A DNA stretch of 64,000 bases from Flavobacterium psychroterrae (GCF_018380615.1 NZ_JAGYVZ010000008.1:124001-188000); one strand, 5' to 3'; counted from the stretch's first letter, positions 54,080-62,071 are shown. The notes: a model not told the origin generated them from the sequence alone. Numbers and translations are program-made.

Positions 54080-54201
54080 ATTATAGTTGAATAAAAAGGT
54101 AATGGTGTAAGTGTGTACGTGGAAAGTTTTCGAAGTAACTCAAACTTGACCTGCTTTATTCTATTTTTTATTTCTATGAACGTTTGTTTTTATTTCCTGA
54201 A

Positions 54202-54240
54202 CAAAGATTTCGATACTACTACGCATTTATTTTGCGCAGT
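54202..54240 (-). promoter_or_regulatory. Palindrome plus -7 box upstream of RNA B, copy 3 of 4
   Basis: Plus strand 54218-54240: ACTACGCA, TTTATTT, TGCGCAGT; 8-bp spacer; CAAAGATT (minus AATCTTTG) at 54202-54209. The transcript would run about 117 nt before RNA B and could continue into the RING/TerD-like gene. Confidence 0.78.
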
Positions 54241-54261
54241 AAAAAAATCTTTTATTTTTTG

Positions 54262-54451
54262 TGACCCTGATGAGATTCGAACTCATATTCCCTTTCGGGC
54301 ATTGCGGCTCTAAATACGCTTCCCTACTTTCCCTAACGATTTCGGTGCTTCTGTAAATTCTACCCATTAGTCCGCTCAGGTCTAACCGGAATATCCGCAA
54401 ACTCTACAGCCAGTATTTTTCTGTAGGCTTTTCCTTTTAAGCTACAAGGCC
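54262..54451 (-). ncRNA. tRNA-like RNA A, 190 nt with extra domain
   Basis: Acceptor GGCCTTG with CAGGGTC (two wobbles), D-arm GCTT/AAAAGGAA/AAGC with GG in the loop, T-arm ATGAG/TTCGAAT/CTCAT. At the anticodon-arm place is a hairpin CTACAG/11-nt loop/CTGTAG. About 117 extra nt lie before the T-arm, with a long-range pairing TTGCGG (54395-54400) with CCGCAA (54302-54307) and a GNRA hairpin CCC-GAAA-GGG (54290-54299). CCA is not encoded. Too small and unlike tmRNA. Confidence 0.78.
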
Positions 54452-54467
54452 TTTCGTTTTGACATTA

Positions 54468-54506
54468 CAAAGATTTCAGAACTACTACGCAATTATTTTG
54501 CGCAGT
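54468..54506 (-). promoter_or_regulatory. Palindrome plus -7 box upstream of RNA A, copy 4 of 4
   Basis: Plus strand 54484-54506: ACTACGCA, ATTATTT, TGCGCAGT; 8-bp spacer; CAAAGATT (minus AATCTTTG) at 54468-54475. Expected start point about 54463, only about 12 nt before RNA A. Confidence 0.8.
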
Positions 54507-54544
54507 AAAAAAAGAATTTTATATTTGAGTAATTATTATTTAGC

Positions 54545-54800
54545 AAAATCGCGTAAGCCCCATTAGAACGGCACATTTATATTTTTTTTAGATTTAATAA
54601 AACCAATAAAGTCCCAGAGGAACGAAATATTTATAGCAATTTTCCAAAAGCATTTTAAGAACCCCAGCGGGGTGACATATTTTATTGATTAAACATAAAA
54701 GCCAAAGTGTCGCTCCGCCGGAGCTTTTGATTCTCTTCTAACAAATTGCTATACATATTCCGCTCCGATGGAGCTAATTACAATTCGAAATATAATTATC
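54545..54800. repeat. Cluster of short interspersed repeats
   Basis: Fragments such as CCCAGAGGAACGAAATATTT, CCCCAGCGGGGTGACA, GCTCCGCCGGAGC and CTCCGATGGAGC, each a short palindrome, of types common in Flavobacterium intergenic DNA. No gene recognised in this stretch. Confidence 0.6.
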
Positions 54801-54852
54801 TATAAATATTACACCCTATAAGACTTGAGATAAGATTTAAACAAAAAACAAT

Positions 54853-55470
54853 ATGAATTTACAGGAAATTTATTCTGAATTACTTTCGAATATTGGCTTT
54901 TCAGCAAATGACATTCAGAAAAGCTGGTTGGATTTAGAAAAAGCCTATTCTCATAAATCAAGACATTATCATAATCTGACACATATTAATGATATGATTG
55001 AATGTTATGAAACTTATTTTGATAAACTTCAAAACCCAAACGAAATATTATTTTCTATTTTTTATCACGATTATATTTATAAGGGCAGCAAAAAAGACAA
55101 TGAACTCAAAAGCGCCGAATATGCTTTGTCGATTTTGTCTGAAAACATTCAATTTGAGAAACAATTGGTTTTTGATGCTATTTGTGCAACTCAACAACAT
55201 CAGCATAATGCAAATGAAGATATCAATTGGCTGATAGATTTTGATCTAAAGATTCTCGCCCGAGATTGGAATGGATATCAAATTTACTTTGAGCAAATTC
55301 GAAAAGAATATAGCATTTATCCTGATTTTCTATACAAACCCGGAAGAGCAAAAGCTTTGAAACATTTTCTGGAGAATGAATTTATTTTTCAGACCTCAGT
55401 ATTTAGAGATTTATATGAAGAAAAGGCGAGATTGAATATTGAGAAGGAAATAAAAATCTTGAGTTATTAA
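54853..55470 (+). CDS. Predicted HD-superfamily metal-dependent phosphohydrolase
   Basis: 205 residues. The HNLTHINDMIECYETYFDK segment, the HD pair in SIFYHDYIYKGSKKDN and the later AICATQQHQHNANEDINWLIDFDLKILARDW match the family of predicted HD phosphohydrolases of about 200 residues. The substrate is unknown. It is divergent from the tRNA-like cluster and followed by repeats; a role in the RNA system is not evident. Confidence 0.8.
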   Translation: MNLQEIYSELLSNIGFSANDIQKSWLDLEKAYSHKSRHYHNLTHINDMIECYETYFDKLQNPNEILFSIFYHDYIYKGSKKDNELKSAEYALSILSENIQFEKQLVFDAICATQQHQHNANEDINWLIDFDLKILARDWNGYQIYFEQIRKEYSIYPDFLYKPGRAKALKHFLENEFIFQTSVFRDLYEEKARLNIEKEIKILSY

Positions 55471-55957
55471 TCGCGCAATCCCGATAGCTATCGCGAGCAG
55501 AGGCGCAAAGTTTTTTCTCTTGCAGATTTTGCAGATTGAGCAGATTTTTTTTGATTGCATATTATGTTTAAAACATCACTTTCGCAACGATAAACCTGAC
55601 AGGTTTTAAAAACCTGTCGGGTTTGCTGGACGTGATTTTGATACGATTTTATTAACGTTTACAATATCGTAGAGGCGCACAGCAGTGTGTCTTTCGCAAC
55701 GATTATCCAGTATGTTAGACGCACTGCTGTGCGTCTCTACGGAAAATAGGAATAGAAAATAGGATACGAAAAAAACAGATTTTAAAAATATAGAAACGAG
55801 ATTTTCTTGTTACCGTAATTTGCGTGAGGGATAGAGGCGATATCCTTTTGTGAAGTGGAACGGAACAAAAGATAAAGCCGAAAGCCCGACCCGGAGGGAC
55901 ACGCCCAAAATATACTAAGTAAAATTAATCGCGCAATCCCGATAGCTATCGGGAGCT
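55471..55957. repeat. Large mosaic of interspersed repeats
   Basis: Contains two CCCGATAGCTATCGGGA-type palindromes (55480-55496, 55938-55954), an ACCTGACAGGTTTT/AAAACCTGTCGGGT hairpin (55593-55625), a GTAGAGGCGCACAGCAGTG/CACTGCTGTGCGTCTCTAC inverted pair (55672-55740), and a GCGTGAGGGATAGAGGCG block ending ACACGCCC (55823-55906). No gene. Confidence 0.75.
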
Positions 55958-55977
55958 AAGGCGCAAAGTTTTTTCTC

Positions 55978-56031
55978 TCGCAGATTGAGCAGATTTTTAA
56001 TCATTTTAATCTTTTAATCTGTGGCAAAAAA
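55978..56031. repeat. GCAGATTGAGCAGA / AATCTGTGGC repeat arm before the WYL gene
   Basis: TTTTAATCTGTGGCAAAAAAACT is the right arm of the family at 7215-7311, followed by TTAGTGCCTTAGTGCCTTGCG of another family. An in-frame GTG here is not a real start. Confidence 0.65.
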
Positions 56032-56071
56032 ACTTAGTGCCTTAGTGCCTTGCGGCAAAAACATCAAAACT

Positions 56072-57109
56072 ATGTCACAAAACAAAAATGCCTTAATTCG
56101 GTACAAAACGATTGATAAATGTTTGCAGAATCGATATAGGCAATGGACTTTGGAGGATTTAATCGAATGTTGTTCTGAAGCTTTGTTTGAATATGAAGGT
56201 CGGGAAAACCCAATTAGCAAACGTACGATTCAGATGGATATTCAGCTTATGCGAAGCGAAAAACTGGGTTATAATGCGCCAATTGTCGTGTATGATAAGA
56301 AGTATTATAAATATGAAGATGACGAATTTACGATTACGGATATTCCGCTGACGGAAACAGACATGAATGTTTTAACGGAAACGGTTTCGATGTTGAAGCA
56401 GTTTAAGGATTTCTCTTTGTTTAGCGATGTATCGGATATTCTGCAGCGATTGGAGGATAAAATCTATGCCGAAAAATCACATACGAAACCTGTTATTTAC
56501 CTGGATAAAAACGAAGGATTAAAAGGTTTGCATTATTTGGATGAAGTATATCAGGCGATTATCAAGAAAATTGTTCTGGTGATTAGTTATAAATCTTTTA
56601 AATCGATTGAGGAAACTAAATTTCATTTTCATCCTTTTATCCTGAAGGAATTTAATAACAGGTGGTTTTTGGTTGGCAAGAAAAAAGGCTCTGCTCCTAT
56701 TACCAATTTGGCTTTGGATAGAATTATAGGAATCGACTATGATTTTAATCTGCCTTATTTAGAAGAAGATTTTGATGCCGATTTGTTTTATAAAAATGTG
56801 ATTGGCGTTACGGTGAATTCGGGTTTAGCGCCCAGACGAATCGAACTTTGGATTGACGCGACAAATGCGCCGTATGTTTTGACAAAACCTTTGCACCATT
56901 CGCAACGGTTGATTACAGAAAATGAGGATAAAAGTATTATCGTGCATTTGTTTATTTCTCCTAATTATGAAATGGAACGAATACTGCTGGGTTTTGGTGA
57001 CGGAATCGAGGTTTTAAGACCTGAAAATCTACGAAATCGTATGAAAAGGATTCTGAAACAGGCAATTTCTCGATATGATGAAGAAGAAATTACTGAATTA
57101 AAATCATGA
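56072..57109 (+). CDS. WYL-domain transcriptional regulator
   Basis: 345 residues from the ATG at 56072; the GTG at 56021 is inside a repeat. The N-terminal winged-helix region (RYKTIDKCLQNRYRQWTLEDLIECC, then RTIQMDIQLMRS) is followed by a WYL domain (IVLVISYKSFKSIEETKFHFHPFILKEFNNRWFLVGKKKG) and a C-terminal extension (ERILLGFGDGIEVLRPENLRNRMKRIL). WYL proteins sense nucleic-acid or nucleotide ligands and often control DNA- or RNA-damage and defence genes. It is the nearest regulator to rtcB and the palindromic promoters and is the candidate controller. Confidence 0.9.
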   Translation: MSQNKNALIRYKTIDKCLQNRYRQWTLEDLIECCSEALFEYEGRENPISKRTIQMDIQLMRSEKLGYNAPIVVYDKKYYKYEDDEFTITDIPLTETDMNVLTETVSMLKQFKDFSLFSDVSDILQRLEDKIYAEKSHTKPVIYLDKNEGLKGLHYLDEVYQAIIKKIVLVISYKSFKSIEETKFHFHPFILKEFNNRWFLVGKKKGSAPITNLALDRIIGIDYDFNLPYLEEDFDADLFYKNVIGVTVNSGLAPRRIELWIDATNAPYVLTKPLHHSQRLITENEDKSIIVHLFISPNYEMERILLGFGDGIEVLRPENLRNRMKRILKQAISRYDEEEITELKS

Positions 57110-57304
57110 TTTTTTACAAAATGCAGAATTAAATCTTAATTTAAATCCATAAAATGATTTTTACGGCATTTATTTTGTTAAAATCTCAAAAAAGAATAGT
57201 ATATTTCAATTAAAATTCAACCATAAACCGCTCTGAATCAGCGATATTTTTTTACTAACCAAAAATTTATCATCAAATTATATGCACGCATAGTATTTTT
57301 TGAT

Positions 57305-57312
57305 TATATTTG
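57305..57312 (+). promoter_or_regulatory. -7 box of the MarR beta-oxidation operon
   Basis: TATATTTG, an exact TAnnTTTG, 18 bp before the marR ATG. A TTTTTTG stretch just upstream is too close to be the -33 element. Confidence 0.55.
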
Positions 57313-57330
57313 AAATCGATATAGTTACAT

Positions 57331-57789
57331 ATGAAAGAGAAAACAATAGATTATATTTTGCGAGCTACGTGGCAAGCTGTATCAAGAATGTACAACGAGG
57401 AAGCTGCTAAATACGATGCTACAATGGCAACGGGATTTGCTCTTTTGAGTATTGATAAAGAAGATGGAACTCCGTCGACAGCTTTGGGTCCGAGAATGGG
57501 AATGGAAGCCACAAGTTTAACAAGAACTTTAAAATCTATGGAGGATAAAGGTTTGATTATTCGCAAAAAAAACCCAACTGACGGTCGTGGTGTTTTAATT
57601 TACCTGACGGAATTTGGAAAAGAAAAAAGAGATTTATCAAAAAATACGGTTCTGAAATTTAATGAAACGATTAGAAAACATGTTTCTGATGAAAAACTGA
57701 AACATTTTATCGAAGTTTCTGAAATTATAAATGAATTAATTCAGGACAAAAATATATTTAATCAAACAGAAAAATTAGAAAACGAATAA
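57331..57789 (+). CDS. MarR-family transcriptional regulator
   Basis: 152 residues. The winged helix LGPRMGMEATSLTRTLKSMEDKGLIIRKKNPTDGRGVLIYLTEFG is classic MarR. It heads the fatty-acid oxidation operon (53 bp to the next gene), so it probably represses that operon and is released by an acyl-CoA or fatty-acid ligand, as for other operon-head MarR proteins; the ligand is inferred. Confidence 0.93.
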   Translation: MKEKTIDYILRATWQAVSRMYNEEAAKYDATMATGFALLSIDKEDGTPSTALGPRMGMEATSLTRTLKSMEDKGLIIRKKNPTDGRGVLIYLTEFGKEKRDLSKNTVLKFNETIRKHVSDEKLKHFIEVSEIINELIQDKNIFNQTEKLENE

Positions 57790-57842
57790 CCTATAATATT
57801 AGGTTTATCTCACATTCAAATAAAAAACAAAATATTAACTCT

Positions 57843-60233
57843 ATGAAACGCACAATTAAAAAAGTCGCTGTAATTGGATCCGGAATTATGGGTTCAGGAA
57901 TAGCTTGCCATTTTGCCAATATTGGTGTTGAAGTTTTACTGCTTGACATCGTACCCCGCGAGTTGACAGAAGCTGAAACTAAAAAAGGATTAACGCTTGA
58001 AAGTAAAGTAGTTCGCAATCGAGTGGTAAACGAGCACTTGGCGAATTCATTAAAATCGAAACCGTCTCCTATTTACAGTCAGAAATTCGCAAGTAGAATT
58101 ACAACTGGAAATACGACTGATGATATGGCAAAAATTGCCAATGTAGACTGGATTATTGAGGTTGTTGTAGAGCGTCTTGATATTAAGAAATTAGTATTCG
58201 AACAAATCGAGAAATTCCGTAAACCGGGAACTTTGGTTACTTCTAACACTTCTGGTATTCCGATTCATTTTATGAGCGAAGGAAGAAGCGAAGATTTTCA
58301 ACAACACTTTTGCGGAACTCACTTTTTTAACCCTGCGCGTTACTTAAAGTTATTTGAAATTATTCCTGGTCCAAAAACCTCAACTGAAGTTTTGGATTTC
58401 TTAAACGAATACGGATCTAAATTTTTAGGAAAAACATCTGTTGTTGCTAAAGATACTCCGGCGTTTATTGGAAACAGAATTGGTATTTACGGGATTCAGA
58501 GTTTATTCCACTTGGTTAAAGAAATGGGATTAACGATTGAAGAAGTTGATAAATTGACTGGTCCTGTAATTGGACGTCCAAAATCGGCTACTTTCCGTAC
58601 CGTTGACGTGGTTGGATTGGATACTTTGGTGCACGTTGCCAATGGTATTTATGAAAACTGCCCTACTGACGAACAACACGAATTGTTTAAACTTCCTGAT
58701 TTCATCACAAAAATGATGGAGAATAATTGGTTAGGAAGTAAAACAGGACAAGGTTTCTACAAAAAAGTAGACAAAGATATTCTTACGCTTGACTTAGATA
58801 CTTTAGAATATCGTGCTGCTAAAAAAGCATCTTTCGCTACACTTGAACTAACTAAAACTATCGATAAACCTATTGACCGTTTTAAAGTATTGGTTAAAGG
58901 AAAAGATAAAGCAGGAGAATTCTACCGTAAGAGTTTCGCTGGAATGTTTGCTTATGTGTCAAACAGAATTCCTGAAATCTCAGACGAATTATATAAAATT
59001 GATGATGCGATGAAAGCCGGTTTTGGATGGGAAAATGGTCCATTCGAAATTTGGGACGCCATTGGTGTTGCAAACGGAATCGAAATCATGAAAGCAGAAG
59101 GTTTAGAGCCTGCTGCATGGGTGAACGAAATGTTAGCTTCCGGAAGTGAGAGTTTCTACTCTGTAAAAGAAGGCGCTACTTATTTCTACAATATCCCAAC
59201 AAAATCTCAAACTAAAGTTCCGGGACAAGATTCATTCATTATCCTGAACAACATTCGCGAAAGCAAAAAAGTTTGGAGTAATAGCGGTGCAATTATACAA
59301 GATCTTGGAGACGGAATTTTGAACTTAGAATTCCAATCAAAAATGAATACTATTGGTGGCGACGTTCTTGCTGCTATCAATAAAGCAATAGACTTATCTG
59401 AAAAAGAATATCAAGGTTTAGTTATTGGAAACCAGGCAGCGAATTTCTCTGTTGGGGCTAATATCGGAATGATTTTTATGATGGCAGTTGAGCAGGAATA
59501 TGACGAGTTGAACATGGCAATCAAAATGTTTCAGGACACTATGATGCGCGTTCGTTATTCTGGAATTCCAGTTGTTGTGGCACCTCACGGAATGACTTTT
59601 GGTGGTGGATGCGAAATGAGCTTACACGCTGATAAAGTGGTTGCTGCTGCAGAAACTTATATGGGATTGGTTGAATTTGGTGTTGGTGTACTTCCTGGTG
59701 GTGGTGGATCTAAAGAAATGGCTTTGAGAGCGTCTGATTTATTCCGCAAAAACGATGTGGAATTGAACGTTCTTCAGGAGTATTTCTTAACGATCGCTAT
59801 GGCAAAAGTATCAACTTCTGGTTACGAAGCTTTTGATACCGGACTTCTTCAACATGGTAAAGATGTTATTGTAGTCAACAAAGATCGTCAGATCGCTGAA
59901 GCTAAAAAACATGCATTGTTAATGGCTGAAGCGGGTTACACTCAACCTATCAGAAGAACGGATGTGAAAGTATTAGGTAAACAAGCTCTTGGAATGTTCT
60001 TAGTTGGAACGGATCAAATGGAAGCTGGAAAATACATTTCTGAGCACGATAAGAAAATCGCTAACAAACTGGCTTATGTTATGGCTGGTGGTGATTTATC
60101 TGAAGCGACTTTAGTATCTGAACAATATTTATTAGATATCGAACGTGAAGCTTTCCTAAGTTTATGTACAGAACGTAAGACTTTAGAAAGAATTCAATAT
60201 ATGTTAACTAAAGGAAAACCACTTCGTAATTAG
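57843..60233 (+). CDS. 3-hydroxyacyl-CoA dehydrogenase / enoyl-CoA hydratase fusion
   Basis: 796 residues. The N-terminal Rossmann domain (KVAVIGSGIMGSGIACHFANIGVEVLLLDI) and the HFFNPARYLKLFEIIPG catalytic region are the dehydrogenase. The C-terminal region is a crotonase-type hydratase (residues about 500-680, with VIGNQAANFSVGANIGM and HGMTFGGGCEMSLHADKVVAA). This order (dehydrogenase first) is opposite to E. coli FadB. It performs the middle two steps of beta-oxidation. It is operonic with MarR and the thiolase. Confidence 0.93.
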   Translation: MKRTIKKVAVIGSGIMGSGIACHFANIGVEVLLLDIVPRELTEAETKKGLTLESKVVRNRVVNEHLANSLKSKPSPIYSQKFASRITTGNTTDDMAKIANVDWIIEVVVERLDIKKLVFEQIEKFRKPGTLVTSNTSGIPIHFMSEGRSEDFQQHFCGTHFFNPARYLKLFEIIPGPKTSTEVLDFLNEYGSKFLGKTSVVAKDTPAFIGNRIGIYGIQSLFHLVKEMGLTIEEVDKLTGPVIGRPKSATFRTVDVVGLDTLVHVANGIYENCPTDEQHELFKLPDFITKMMENNWLGSKTGQGFYKKVDKDILTLDLDTLEYRAAKKASFATLELTKTIDKPIDRFKVLVKGKDKAGEFYRKSFAGMFAYVSNRIPEISDELYKIDDAMKAGFGWENGPFEIWDAIGVANGIEIMKAEGLEPAAWVNEMLASGSESFYSVKEGATYFYNIPTKSQTKVPGQDSFIILNNIRESKKVWSNSGAIIQDLGDGILNLEFQSKMNTIGGDVLAAINKAIDLSEKEYQGLVIGNQAANFSVGANIGMIFMMAVEQEYDELNMAIKMFQDTMMRVRYSGIPVVVAPHGMTFGGGCEMSLHADKVVAAAETYMGLVEFGVGVLPGGGGSKEMALRASDLFRKNDVELNVLQEYFLTIAMAKVSTSGYEAFDTGLLQHGKDVIVVNKDRQIAEAKKHALLMAEAGYTQPIRRTDVKVLGKQALGMFLVGTDQMEAGKYISEHDKKIANKLAYVMAGGDLSEATLVSEQYLLDIEREAFLSLCTERKTLERIQYMLTKGKPLRN

Positions 60234-60254
60234 AAAATAGAATGAAAGAGTGAA

Positions 60255-60333
60255 AAGAAGAAAGATGCAAGAAACAAGACTTCAAAACAGAGTTTTGTCT
60301 TTTCTCTTGCATCTTGTTTCTTGCCTCTTGCTT
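60255..60333. repeat. Inverted repeat between beta-oxidation genes
   Basis: AAGAAAGATGCAAGAAACAAGAC and its mirror TCTTGCATCTTGTTTCTTGC surround a small loop with GTTTTGTC. The same GCAAGAA-rich sequence bounds the four-helix unit at 61553-62054. It extends the frame of the next gene upstream but is not coding. Confidence 0.75.
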
Positions 60334-60363
60334 CTTCCTAAAATCTTAAAAAAACAAAAACAA

Positions 60364-61545
60364 ATGAAAACAGCATATATAGTAAAAGCTTACCGTACTG
60401 CGGTAGGAAAAGCACCAAAAGGGGTTTTTAGATTTAAAAGACCTGATGAATTAGCTGCAGAAACCATTCAGTTTATGATGGCTGAATTGCCTGATTTTGA
60501 CAAAAAACGCATCGATGACGTTATGGTAGGAAATGCCATGCCGGAAGCAGAACAAGGACTAAATGTTGGACGTTTAATCTCTTTGATGGGATTAAAAGTT
60601 GAAGATGTTCCTGGTGTAACCGTAAACCGTTATTGTGCATCTGGACTTGAAACTATCGGAATGGCAACTGCTAAAATCCAATCTGGAATGGCAGATTGCA
60701 TCATCGCCGGTGGCGCAGAAAGTATGAGTTTTATCCCGATGGGAGGTTACAAACCAACTCCGGATTATAAAGTAGCTGCTGCAGGTCACGAAGATTACTA
60801 TTGGGGAATGGGTTTAACTGCTGAAGCGGTAGCAAACCAATATAAAATTTCAAGAGAAGATCAGGATGAGTTTGCTTATAACTCTCACATGAAAGCATTG
60901 AAAGCGCAAGCTGAAGGAAAATTCGATAAACAAATCGTTCCGATTACTGTTGAACAAACTTTCATCAATGAAAATGGTAAAAAAGAAACTAAATCATACG
61001 TTGTAAAACAAGATGAAGGTCCCCGTGCCGGAACATCTGTTGCTGCATTATCTGGATTAAGACCCGTTTTTGCTGCTGACGGAAGCGTTACTGCCGGTAA
61101 CTCTTCTCAAATGAGCGATGGTGCTGCTTTTGTTTTAATCATGAGCGAAGATATGGTGAAAGAATTAAATCTTGAGCCAATTGCAAGACTGGTAAACTTT
61201 GCTTCTTCAGGTGTTGAGCCAAGAATCATGGGTATTGGTCCTGTAAAAGCAATTCCGAAAGCGTTGAAACAAGCTGGTTTAGAATTGAAAGATATTGACT
61301 TGGTTGAATTAAACGAGGCTTTTGCTTCTCAGTCTTTGGCTGTAATTCGTGAGCTAGGTTTAAATCCTGATATCGTAAACGTAAACGGTGGAGCGATCGC
61401 TTTAGGTCACCCTCTGGGATGTACAGGAGCTAAACTTTCTGTTCAGTTATTTGATGAGATGAAACGCAGAGGTAATAAATACGGAATCGTAAGTATGTGT
61501 GTGGGAACTGGACAAGGTTCTGCGGGGATTTACGAAGTGCTCTAG
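60364..61545 (+). CDS. Acetyl-CoA acyltransferase (3-ketoacyl-CoA thiolase)
   Basis: 393 residues from the ATG at 60364; an upstream open frame is repeat. Thiolase motifs: KAYRTAVGKAPKGVF, the active-site Cys in NRYCASGLETIGMA, LNEAFASQSLAVIRELGL, and the C-terminal GGAIALGHPLGCTGAK and CVGTGQGSAGIYE. It does the final thiolytic step of beta-oxidation. The next gene is an inserted four-helix-bundle gene, then the acyl-CoA dehydrogenase. Confidence 0.95.
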   Translation: MKTAYIVKAYRTAVGKAPKGVFRFKRPDELAAETIQFMMAELPDFDKKRIDDVMVGNAMPEAEQGLNVGRLISLMGLKVEDVPGVTVNRYCASGLETIGMATAKIQSGMADCIIAGGAESMSFIPMGGYKPTPDYKVAAAGHEDYYWGMGLTAEAVANQYKISREDQDEFAYNSHMKALKAQAEGKFDKQIVPITVEQTFINENGKKETKSYVVKQDEGPRAGTSVAALSGLRPVFAADGSVTAGNSSQMSDGAAFVLIMSEDMVKELNLEPIARLVNFASSGVEPRIMGIGPVKAIPKALKQAGLELKDIDLVELNEAFASQSLAVIRELGLNPDIVNVNGGAIALGHPLGCTGAKLSVQLFDEMKRRGNKYGIVSMCVGTGQGSAGIYEVL

Positions 61546-61552
61546 ACTTTTT

Positions 61553-62054
61553 AAGAGGAAAGAAGCAAGAATCAGGACTTAATTTTGGAATGAAGTATAG
61601 ATTATGAAAACAAAACCATAAAAGTAGTAAAAAACTTACTTTAAATTTTTCTTTCTTATCTTGCCTCAAAAAACATGAGACATAATTTTAAGAATTTGAA
61701 AATTTGGATTTTAGCTATGGAAATTACAAATGACATCTATAGACTAACCGCCACTTTTCCAAAATCAGAAATTTATAGTTTGGTAAATCAAATGAATCGA
61801 TGTTCTGTTTCAATGCCTTCAAATATTGCTGAGGGATCAAACAGAGGAAATAAACATTTTCAACACTATTTGAATATTAGTTTAGGATCTTCATTTGAAT
61901 TGCAAACACAATTGTTAATAGCTTGTCAAAATGACTATCTAACAAAAGAAAAAACAGAAAAATTAGAAAACAAAATAATTGAATTTCAAAAGATGACCAC
62001 AGGCTTCATAAGCAAGTTAAATTAAAATCTTGCTTCTTGCTTCTTTCATCTTTT
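61553..62054. repeat. Second inverted-repeat unit carrying a four-helix-bundle gene
   Basis: The left edge GAAAGAAGCAAGAATCAGGA (61553-61577) and the right edge TCTTGCTTCTTGCTTCTTTC (62027-62054) are imperfect reverse complements. They enclose only the S23-type gene and split the thiolase and acyl-CoA dehydrogenase genes. Compare 9402-9856. Confidence 0.6.
61675..62025 (+). CDS. Four-helix bundle protein (S23 type), second copy
   Basis: 116 residues. NFKNLKIWILAMEITNDIYRL, then SLVNQMNRCSVSMPSNIAEGSNRG, then YLNISLGSSFELQTQLLIA gives the family signature. It is diverged from the member at 9460-9810 (same length, many substitutions). The role is unknown, but the context inside repeats between operon genes matches the first copy. 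Confidence 0.88.
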   Translation: MRHNFKNLKIWILAMEITNDIYRLTATFPKSEIYSLVNQMNRCSVSMPSNIAEGSNRGNKHFQHYLNISLGSSFELQTQLLIACQNDYLTKEKTEKLENKIIEFQKMTTGFISKLN

Positions 62055-62071
62055 GCCTAAAAAGAATAAAA

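Larger units (their letters stand above)
53781..54151 (-). repeat. Five spaced repeats GGTCAA-N6-CTTACTTC
   Basis: Minus-strand motif GGTCAA, six variable bases, CTTACTTC, at 53781-53800, 53851-53870, 53935-53954, 54010-54029 and 54132-54151 (last copy GTTACTTC). The six-base spacing is constant and copies lie 70, 84, 75 and 122 bp apart. They thread through the tRNA-like RNAs; copy 4 borders the insertion in RNA B exactly. The role is unknown; a protein-binding or RNA-processing site is possible. Confidence 0.85.

Noticed and set aside
53781..54151. CRISPR array
   Set aside because: The repeated unit is only 14 conserved bases with irregular 50-100 bp gaps containing tRNA arms; no cas genes nearby.
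54262..54451. tmRNA (ssrA)
   Set aside because: It has a real D-stem, is only 190 nt, and shows no tag reading frame ending in ALAA or GGGG acceptor start.
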